Shown here piece by piece: positions 35,531-42,218 of a stretch of 64,000 nucleotides of DNA. Within the stretch, counting starts at the first letter, position 1, and every line of letters begins with the position of its first letter. The position numbers and the translations under genes were made by a program. The stretch spans positions 811-64,810 of the forward strand of contig NZ_KB889561.1 in NCBI RefSeq assembly GCF_000372745.1, given 5' to 3'. The DNA is from Embleya scabrispora DSM 41855. GTDB taxonomy: Bacteria; Actinomycetota; Actinomycetes; Streptomycetales; Streptomycetaceae. The notes below the pieces were generated by a model. It did not search any database, was not told where the DNA came from, and was given only the letters and a program-made list of their open reading frames with translations.

Positions 35531-35563
35531 GCGCCGGACGGGCGGCTCGCCCCCGTCCGGCGC
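35531..35563. terminator. Hairpin terminator after the secreted-protein gene
   Basis: Perfect 12-bp stem GCGCCGGACGGG / CCCGTCCGGCGC with a nine-base loop, 16 bases after the stop. Confidence 0.75.
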
Positions 35564-35723
35564 ATCACCACGATCCTCCGCAACGCCGGCCACCGCCGCA
35601 TCCACTTCGACGACCTCCGTCACTCTCGCGGCTCACCCCACCGAGGTCGACGCCGTCGAACGCCCGTGACAACGCGGGCGAGCGTCGCCGGCGGCGAGTC
35701 GGTCTCATCGGTCTCGGCACCTT

Positions 35724-36551
35724 TCAAGGCGTCAGTAGTACGGCGCGGGCGTCGACGTTGAGGACGTGTCCATCCATGGATGCGCAGACAGGGGCGTTCC
35801 AGTGCACGTGTCCGCAGACGGTCAGGGCGGGTGGCCGGAGCCGGAGCCGGACGCCGATTTCGGCCCGGCCCGGCCGGTCGTCGGCGTCCGGGCCGGCGGG
35901 TCCCTCGTGCAGGATCAGCACCGAAGGGTCCTCTCCCAGCACGCGGCCGAGGAGGTCGATCTGGGCGCGCTCGGCGCGGCGGCCGGGTCGGGCCGGGTCG
36001 CCGATGATCCGGCCCACCCCACCGAAGCGGACTCCGCCCAGGTCCACGCAGTCTCCGTCGAGCAGCCTCACGTGCCCACCGGCCTCGGCCAATTCCGCCG
36101 CCGACACCAGGTCGTGATTGCCGGCCACGCCGACCACGAACGGACAGCCGGCCGCCGCGAACGCCCACCACACGTCCCGGACCGCGCCGCCGACCCCGCG
36201 TCGATCCGCCGCCGGCGCCGCGTACAGGTCACCGGCCAACACCACGCCCACCCGCTCCGGCGGCGGCGCCGACCCCTCCTCGGCCCATACCGTCAGATAG
36301 TCGGCCAACGCGACGCCCAACAACACCGGCGGCCCACCCCACGGCGAGGGCGCAACCCCCTGGAGGTCACCGACGACCAACACCGCATCGCACCCGGACG
36401 GCACCCGATCCACCCGCAGCCGCCCCACCGGCAGCCGCGCCCCCTCGCTCCCACCCCCGGCCCGCGCCCGCCGATAGCCGACCTCGGTCAGCCCCACCAA
36501 CTCCCCCGCCACCACGCGCATCCCCGCACGATAGATCCCCCATCTCCTCAC
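35724..36551 (-). CDS. Calcineurin-like metallophosphoesterase
   Basis: 275 residues. Motifs in order: AVLVVGDLQG, VVLAGDLYAAP (G-D), VVGVAGNHDLVSA (GNHD), LILHEGPAG (H) and TVCGHVHWNAPV (GHxH). The usual first D-x-H is not clear; VGDLQG may stand in for it, so metal site 1 may be altered. The family cleaves phosphomonoesters or diesters, often in nucleotide or nucleic-acid metabolism. ATG 36551 is first; ATG 36521 would drop ten residues. It is a single gene with no operon partner, and divergent from the FUSC-like gene. Confidence 0.82.
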   Translation of the reverse strand: MRRWGIYRAGMRVVAGELVGLTEVGYRRARAGGGSEGARLPVGRLRVDRVPSGCDAVLVVGDLQGVAPSPWGGPPVLLGVALADYLTVWAEEGSAPPPERVGVVLAGDLYAAPAADRRGVGGAVRDVWWAFAAAGCPFVVGVAGNHDLVSAAELAEAGGHVRLLDGDCVDLGGVRFGGVGRIIGDPARPGRRAERAQIDLLGRVLGEDPSVLILHEGPAGPDADDRPGRAEIGVRLRLRPPALTVCGHVHWNAPVCASMDGHVLNVDARAVLLTP

Positions 36552-36855
36552 CTACAGCCCATTTCCCCGCAGCCGGCCCTCCCGGCACGAACTCGGGGCC
36601 CGAGGAAGGCGCAGGCCGCGGCACCCGGTCGGCAGACAAGCGCCGGTTCGGCCCCGGGCGCGGCGACGGCCGGGCATACTCCTTCAACGGACCGCCAACA
36701 CGTCTCGATGTCGGCTGTTGTCGAGGCCGAGCCAACGGCTCCGCAGCACGCCGTGCCGTACACGCCGCCTGTTTCGCCGGTCGGCCGTTGCCATCACCGG
36801 TGCGCGTCACGCCGGCTCGGCGTGTGTACACGGCTCGGCCGGACAGGCTCGTCCC

Positions 36856-38109
36856 ATGTCTGAAGATTCTTGGATCGGGCGAATTCGTGGTGTCCCGAGG
36901 TTGGTCGGGACCGAGTTTCGAGGCATCGGGCGCTCCGCGTCACGGGCCTGGAAGAGCCCCGGGCGTGAGCGTGATCTCGTCGTGCAGTCCGCCAAGGCGG
37001 CGCTCGCCGCCATGCTCAGCTGGGCGGTGGCAGGGTGGTGGCTGCAGGCGCCGATGGCGATCATGGCACCGTGGGTGGCGATCCTGCTCGTCCAGGCGAC
37101 GGTGTATCGCTCGGTGGCGCAGGCGCCGCAGATCATGGTCTCGATGGCCTTCGGAACGCTGATCGCCGCGTTGGCGTGGGTCGCCCTCGGAAGCACGATC
37201 GGGGCCATGGCCGCCGTGTTGCCGATCACGATGCTGCTGGGGAACTGGCGGCGGTTCGGCGAGCAGGGCATGTACAGCTCGACCAGCGCGCTGTTCGTAC
37301 TGTCGTACGGGCCGGTCACCACCGCGACCGTGGGGCATCGGCTGGGCGAGGCGCTGCTCGGCGCGGCGATCGGGCTCGGGGTGAACTTCCTGCTCTGGCC
37401 GCCGGTACACCTGCGGGACAGTCGACGGGCCGCACTGGCCGTCGCGGACGAGATCGCCGAGATCCTGGCGGACGCCGCCGACGGGCTGCGCGACGGATGG
37501 GACACGGCGGCGGCGGAAGCCCGATACCGCAGGGCGCTGCGGGCGTTTCGCCGATGGGAGGATTTGCGCTCCGCCACCGAACACGCGCGGGAGAGCGTCC
37601 GGATGAACCCGCGCATCCGCCGGCACGGTCCGGTACCCGAGCTCGATCACGGCTGCATCCCGGCTCTGGAGGCCCTGGTGACACGCACGATCGCGATCAC
37701 CAGGACGATCCGCGACGCCGCGCGCCGGGATGGAGCCGACCTGACCCCCGACGGCGAAACCCTCGCACCCTACGCGGAGTTCCTCGATGTGCTCGGGCGT
37801 GCCGTGCGGGAGTACGGACGCGCGGTCGCGGCTGGCACCGGCGGCCTGCCGGTGCCGGCCGACGAGGCGGACGCGCACGGCGCCCGAGTACGACACCTTC
37901 GCAGGGAACTGGCCCGCGCGGGGGAACTGCACGCGGTACTCGCCGAGCGCCTTCCCCGCGCGGCCAAATCCGGGCCCGTCATGACGGCCCTGACCGGCTC
38001 CCTCCTCGCCGAGGCGGGCCGCATCCCGGACGACCTGGCAGCCACCTCCGAGCCGGGCGACGACCGTCGTCCGACTCCGGAGGGAAAGGCCGACCTCTCG
38101 CGTCAGTGA
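36856..38109 (+). CDS. FUSC-like / aromatic-acid exporter family membrane protein
   Basis: 417 residues. The N-terminal half has six hydrophobic segments (AALAAMLSWAVAGWWLQAPM, IMAPWVAILLVQATVYRSVA, ALIAALAWVALG...), as in FUSC/ArAE proteins that export aromatic acids or act in membrane stress. The C-terminal 220 residues are cytosolic, helical and charge-rich (RYRRALRAFRRWEDLRSATE), probably coiled-coil. The ATG 36856 start gives a 40-residue basic lead before TM1. No cognate LysR regulator is adjacent. Divergent from the metallophosphoesterase. Confidence 0.82.
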   Translation: MSEDSWIGRIRGVPRLVGTEFRGIGRSASRAWKSPGRERDLVVQSAKAALAAMLSWAVAGWWLQAPMAIMAPWVAILLVQATVYRSVAQAPQIMVSMAFGTLIAALAWVALGSTIGAMAAVLPITMLLGNWRRFGEQGMYSSTSALFVLSYGPVTTATVGHRLGEALLGAAIGLGVNFLLWPPVHLRDSRRAALAVADEIAEILADAADGLRDGWDTAAAEARYRRALRAFRRWEDLRSATEHARESVRMNPRIRRHGPVPELDHGCIPALEALVTRTIAITRTIRDAARRDGADLTPDGETLAPYAEFLDVLGRAVREYGRAVAAGTGGLPVPADEADAHGARVRHLRRELARAGELHAVLAERLPRAAKSGPVMTALTGSLLAEAGRIPDDLAATSEPGDDRRPTPEGKADLSRQ

Positions 38110-38666
38110 TCCGGCCCTCTTCGGCTCCCACCACCACACGCGTGAGGCGGGCCGTGGCCTCCTGGGCGCCCGTGGTCCGAGCGTGCGTCGACCGCCCTCG
38201 CCCCATCCGGCCGACCGGCATCCCCTGGTCGGCAAGTCGCGGCGAGGAGGGAGTTTTCGGGCGCGGGTATGGAGATGGGTGACAACGGCGGTTGCGGTGG
38301 TCCCGTCCGGAAGCGGGGATCCGCGCTCACCGTCGTGCAACTGTGCTTCACACTCGGGCGGTTCGACGCCGTACGGCTTCACGGCGGGTGGCTCGTCCCA
38401 CACCCGTCCGCACGCCGACCACCGCCCCCCGACGGGGAGTTCGGGCGGCGACCGCAACCGGTGACACCGGTGGGTTCCCGCCTTGGAAAGCCGGCCACCT
38501 CGCGGGTGCCGCCGGTCATGGGGCGGCCGGGGATGTTCGTGTCGGTGGCGGCGGCGTCCCCGCACACCCGCGATGACACCCTGCGTAATCTTCCGATTGC
38601 GCAAAGTCATGCGTCGGGTGACGGTGGTAGGGCACCCCCGTTCATTCGATGGAAGGCCTGTTTGTC
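38110..38666. other. 557-base stretch without a supported gene
   Basis: No frame here shows family features or a ribosome site. The final 80 bases (around CTGCGTAATCTTCCGATTGC) are relatively AT-rich and probably carry the promoter of the secreted protein at 38667. Confidence 0.4.
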
Positions 38667-39257
38667 ATGCGCAAGACTCGGATTGTCGCCATTCTGACCA
38701 GCGCCGCGCTCGCGGCCGGAGCCGGCACTGCGGTCGCCATCGGGGAGGTCGGCGGATCCCCGACGGTTGCCGGCGTTCGCGTCGCGTCTCCGGCACAGCC
38801 CGCCGCGCCCTCGATGGAGGCCGCGACGAGGCAGATCGAACAGCTCGGATCGATGGGAACGCTGGCCAAGGCGTCCGCCGACCTGCTGGCGGTGGCGCAA
38901 CCGCGTGAGGGAGCCACCGCGGACACCTCCAAGGTCAGGGAGCGGCTGGCGGCCGTACAGACCGCGGGCAAGGACCTGCTTGCCAAGGCTCCGGCGGACA
39001 AGACCTCCACTTCCACCACCTCGGCGGCGCCTTCGGTCACCCTGAGCCAGGCGGTGTCCACGGTCGTCTCGAACGCCGAGGCACTGGCCGCGGCGATCAC
39101 CAACCCGGACACCAAGCCGGTCACCCCGACGGCCGACAGGACCGGCAGCGACGTCGCCGACGTCCCGACCCTGGTGAACTCGCTCGCCAAGAGCCTGCTC
39201 GACCTGGTCGGCTCCCTCGTCGGCACCATCACGGCCGCCGGCGGTTCGGCGACCTGA
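38667..39257 (+). CDS. Small secreted Ala/Thr-rich protein
   Basis: 196 residues with a clear Sec signal (MRKTRIVAILTSAALAAGAG, AVAIGEV). The mature part is helical and Ala/Thr/Val-rich without Cys or Trp (TRQIEQLGSMGTLAKASADL, KVRERLAAVQTAGKDLLAKA, VPTLVNSLAKSLLDLVGSLV). It is not recognised; it could be a cell-wall-associated or developmental protein. The start at ATG 38667 is preferred because the signal begins there, though GGAAGG is 12 bases away; ATG 38649 is the alternative. It is followed by a terminator and tandem hairpins. Confidence 0.7.
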   Translation: MRKTRIVAILTSAALAAGAGTAVAIGEVGGSPTVAGVRVASPAQPAAPSMEAATRQIEQLGSMGTLAKASADLLAVAQPREGATADTSKVRERLAAVQTAGKDLLAKAPADKTSTSTTSAAPSVTLSQAVSTVVSNAEALAAAITNPDTKPVTPTADRTGSDVADVPTLVNSLAKSLLDLVGSLVGTITAAGGSAT

Positions 39258-39269
39258 GCCGGCCACCAC

Positions 39270-39297
39270 CCCGGGTCGGTGCACATGCCGACCCGGG
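39270..39297. terminator. Terminator hairpin after the small secreted protein
   Basis: Perfect 10-bp stem CCCGGGTCGG / CCGACCCGGG with an eight-base loop, 12 bases after the stop. Confidence 0.7.
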
Positions 39298-39301
39298 CAG
39301 G

Positions 39302-39319
39302 CGTGCCACCGGTGGCACG
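39302..39319. repeat. Perfect 18-bp palindrome
   Basis: CGTGCCACCGGTGGCACG has no spacer, so it suits a dimeric DNA-binding protein better than an RNA hairpin. It lies between the terminator and the tandem repeat. Confidence 0.6.
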
Positions 39320-39336
39320 TCACACACAGTCACACC

Positions 39337-39510
39337 GTGCCGCCGTCTCGGCCGGACGCGGTACGGCGGGCGGGCCGCCTCCTCGACCATGAGGAGGCGG
39401 TCCGCCTCACGTACGCGCACAGCGTGCCGCCCTCGCGGCAAGGCGCGGTGCAACGGGCGGGCCATCTCCTCGACGACGAGATGGCCCGCTTCGCGTATCC
39501 GTGTACACGC
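39337..39510. repeat. Two 87-bp tandem repeats, each with a long hairpin
   Basis: Units start at 39337 and 39424 (GTGCCGCC...), 87 bases apart. Unit 1 has a 16-bp stem (39369-39384 with 39391-39406, one mismatch, six-base loop). Unit 2 has a perfect 12-bp stem (39457-39468 with 39478-39489, nine-base loop). The stems differ between units, yet the arms changed together. A plus frame over both (39337-39615) reads VPPSRPDAVRRAGRLLD / VPPSRQGAVQRAGHLLD but has no ribosome site. The rest of 39258-39710 has no gene. Confidence 0.7.
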
Positions 39511-39710
39511 GCGAGGCGGTCCCCTGCGGAACGCCCCGCGCCCCGCACGCTTCTCGACAGGCGAAGACCATCGGGGTCGTGCGGAATGTCGGGGTGGCGA
39601 TCCCGGTGCGTCTGAACGGTCGTCGGTGCGGGTATACGCCGTCGTCCGGCGGCCGGGGCGTGTCAAGTACGGGCGCGATCCGGCCGTGTTCCACATTTAG
39701 GGAGACTGTC

Positions 39711-40316
39711 GTGGCCCTCACATCCGATCCCTCACCGCCGACGCCGACGCAGCACGAACCCGCGGCGCCGGCGCATCACGAGTTTGCGACGCCGACACAT
39801 CACGAGACCGCGGCGCCGGCGCATCACGAGCCCGCCGCTCCGACCGCACGTCTCGAAACGTGGGCGACCCCGCCGGGGGCACCCACCCATCCCCCGCGAG
39901 CCGCCTCGCCCGCGGCCCGCCCGAAATGGGATCCGGCGCCTTCGCTGCTCACCTCGGCGTCGCCCGCCTCCCGTTCCGCGCCCCGCGCGCACCCGGCACC
40001 GGACACACCTGTGTCACCGGCGGCGGGCACGTCGGACAACCCGGTCGGGGAACCCTCCGACGACACCGCACAGACGCCGGCGGAAGACGCGGCGGAAAGC
40101 TTGTTGCGTCTGGCGGCGGCACATCGGCCGATCCCGGACGTCGCCCGGATCTTCGCACTCCTGCGGGACTGTTCGAAAACGGCCGCCGACGACGTATTGC
40201 GGGAGGTGGCCATGACGCGACCCGTGGGCGACCTCGTGCTGTTGGCCGAACTGTTGAAAGATCCCACCCAACCCGCACGAGGCAAGCGCCCCGCCGCGGA
40301 GCCCACATCACCGTAA
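39711..40316 (+). CDS. Hypothetical protein with His/Glu/Pro-rich repeats
   Basis: 201 residues. The first 40 residues hold four imperfect repeats of the form [AT]P[AT]HHE[PFT]A (QHEPAAPAHHEFATPTHHET...), then a Pro/Ala-rich disordered stretch to about residue 120. A compact helical C-terminal domain follows (ESLLRLAAAHRPIPDVARIF, ALLRDCSKTAADDVLREVAM, VGDLVLLAELLK). HHE pairs could bind metal. GTG 39711 has AGGGAG about seven bases upstream. No family was recognised, but the helical domain looks like an actinobacterial regulatory-type module. Confidence 0.62.
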   Translation: MALTSDPSPPTPTQHEPAAPAHHEFATPTHHETAAPAHHEPAAPTARLETWATPPGAPTHPPRAASPAARPKWDPAPSLLTSASPASRSAPRAHPAPDTPVSPAAGTSDNPVGEPSDDTAQTPAEDAAESLLRLAAAHRPIPDVARIFALLRDCSKTAADDVLREVAMTRPVGDLVLLAELLKDPTQPARGKRPAAEPTSP

Positions 40317-40826
40317 ACCGACCGACCCGGCAGGCTCGCCGCCGCCCGCGAGAACCCGTCAACCACCCCGGATACGGGGGCGGGCCTGCCATTGGCCACG
40401 TGGCCACGGCGGTGAGCCTGGCCCGGCCGGGTCGGGAATGGCATGGGGCAGTGCCCTTCCCGACCCGGCGCCGACCGTCGGTCCTACCGTCCATTGGGTC
40501 GTCGAGTCCCAGTGCCGGCCTCGTAGCGGAGGGGCGTGCGGGGACGGCGTGCGGGGACGGCGTGCGGGGACGGCGGGCGCTCAGGCCGTGGGCGTCGGAG
40601 AATCGAAGGGAGGGGAGAGGCGGATTCGGCTGACGGCTCTCCGCTGCTTCGGCAGTCGGTCCCCCGCCGCCCGCCCGTTCGGGGCCGGGCGGTTACGCCG
40701 ATGGGAGCCGGTGTGCGCGGCGGCCGAATTCCGTGGCCCGCCCGTATCGTGGCCCGCCCGTTCCCGGGTCGGTCGGTGTCCCGGGCGGCCGGATGAGACA
40801 GGTCGCGCCCGGAAGGGGAAGAAGTC
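40317..40826. other. 510-base stretch without a supported gene
   Basis: It contains only the 13-bp tandem repeat at 40533-40571 and open shadow frames. The promoter of the phosphoribosyltransferase-hydrolase gene should lie in the last 100 bases. Confidence 0.4.
40533..40571. repeat. 13-bp tandem repeat, three copies
   Basis: GGCGTGCGGGGAC three times in a row, perfect, followed by a partial copy GGCGGGC. Confidence 0.9.
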
Positions 40827-42212
40827 GTGCTCTTCACCGATCGTGTCGACGCGGGACAAAAGCTGGCCGAGCGCCTGGCGCCCTTGGAGGGCCAAGACGT
40901 GATCGTGCTCGGCCTGGCCCGAGGAGGAGTTCCGGTGGCCGCCGAGGTGGCCGACGCGCTCCGCGCCCCGCTGGACGTGTGCCTGGTGCGGAAACTGGGC
41001 GTTCCGTTCCAACCGGAACTGGGAATGGGCGCCGTCGCCGAAGAGGGAGTCATCGTCCTCAACGACCACGTGGTGCAAGCCTCGGGTGTCTCCCAAGCCG
41101 AATTGGCGGAGATCGAACGGCGGGAACGGGAGCTGTTGGAACGCCGTGCCCGCCGCTACCGGGGCGAACGACCACCGTTGGAACTCGGCGGCCGGACCGT
41201 CGTGGTCGTCGACGACGGCATCGCGACCGGATCAACCGCCCGCGCGGCCTGCCGTGCCGTCCGAGATCGAGGTGCGGCGCGCGTGGTGCTGGCCGTACCG
41301 GTGGCGCCGGCCGGCTGGGGTGAGGGAGTGGATCCGGACGCCGACGAGGTGGTCTGCCTGCACAAGCCCGTCGGTTTCATGGCGGTGGGGCAGTTCTACG
41401 CGGACTTCTCCCAGACCACCGACGAGGAGGTCGTCGAGCGCCTCGACCGAGCCCTCGCTCGCCGATCGGAGTCGTCGCCGGAGGCGCAAACGAGGGCGGA
41501 ACCGGGCGCGGGCGCGGGCAACGGATCGACGCGGTCTGCGGGATCCGTGCCCACGCACACGGACATCGAGCTGCCGGCCGGAACCGTGCGGCTTCCGGGA
41601 CACCTGATCGTGCCCGCGGGAGCCGAACGCATCGTCGTCTTCGCGCACGGCAGCGGCAGCAGTCGCCACAGCCCGCGCAACCGCTTCGTGGCGACCGCGC
41701 TGAATCGAGCCGGCCTGGGCACGTTGTTGTTCGATCTCCTCACCGAGAGCGAGGGAGACGCCCGATCCAACGTCTTCGACATCGAACTGTTGGCCCGGCG
41801 CCTGATCGACGTCACACACGGGCTCCGGGAGCGCCCCGAGACCCGGGGGCGGGCGGTGGACTACTTCGGAGCGAGCACCGGCGCCGCCGCCGCGCTGTGG
41901 GCGGCGGCCGAACTCGGTGACGACGTGGGAGCGGTCGTCTCCCGAGGCGGCAGGCCCGACCTGGCGGAAGGCCGGCTGCCCGCCGTCACGGCCCGGACCC
42001 TGCTCATCGTCGGCGGCAACGACCACGTGGTACTGGAACTCAACAACCGCGCGCGTACCTTCCTCCGCTGCGAGAGCCGCCTCGAGGTCGTCCCCGGCGC
42101 GAGCCACCTGTTCGAGGAACCGGGCACCCTCGACGCGGTGGCCGACCTGGCCCGCGACTGGTTCCTCGGCCGACCGACCTCCGGCGCGGACGGACCTGCG
42201 CACGGACATTGA
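40827..42212 (+). CDS. Phosphoribosyltransferase - alpha/beta hydrolase fusion protein
   Basis: 461 residues. Residues 1-215 are a type I phosphoribosyltransferase (VIVLGLARGGVPVAAEVADA, FQPELGMGAVAEEGVIVLND) with the PRPP loop VVVVDDGIATGSTARAA. A linker of about 35 Ser/Gly/Ala residues leads to a dienelactone-hydrolase-like domain: VVFAHGSGSSRHSPRNRFVA, nucleophile elbow YFGASTGAAAAL (Ser), acid LIVGGNDHVV and His GASHLFEEPG. Such fusions exist in actinobacteria and often sit in dormancy or stress regions. The start is GTG 40827 with AAGGGGAAG upstream. The next gene begins seven bases after its stop, giving a probable operon with the sulfite-oxidase-like gene. Confidence 0.88.
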   Translation: MLFTDRVDAGQKLAERLAPLEGQDVIVLGLARGGVPVAAEVADALRAPLDVCLVRKLGVPFQPELGMGAVAEEGVIVLNDHVVQASGVSQAELAEIERRERELLERRARRYRGERPPLELGGRTVVVVDDGIATGSTARAACRAVRDRGAARVVLAVPVAPAGWGEGVDPDADEVVCLHKPVGFMAVGQFYADFSQTTDEEVVERLDRALARRSESSPEAQTRAEPGAGAGNGSTRSAGSVPTHTDIELPAGTVRLPGHLIVPAGAERIVVFAHGSGSSRHSPRNRFVATALNRAGLGTLLFDLLTESEGDARSNVFDIELLARRLIDVTHGLRERPETRGRAVDYFGASTGAAAALWAAAELGDDVGAVVSRGGRPDLAEGRLPAVTARTLLIVGGNDHVVLELNNRARTFLRCESRLEVVPGASHLFEEPGTLDAVADLARDWFLGRPTSGADGPAHGH

Positions 42213-42218
42213 GCGCGG

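Noticed and set aside
39337-39615. Protein-coding gene over the tandem hairpins
   Set aside because: The two units translate to similar peptides, but there is no ribosome site, and the compensating stem changes fit a structural role better.
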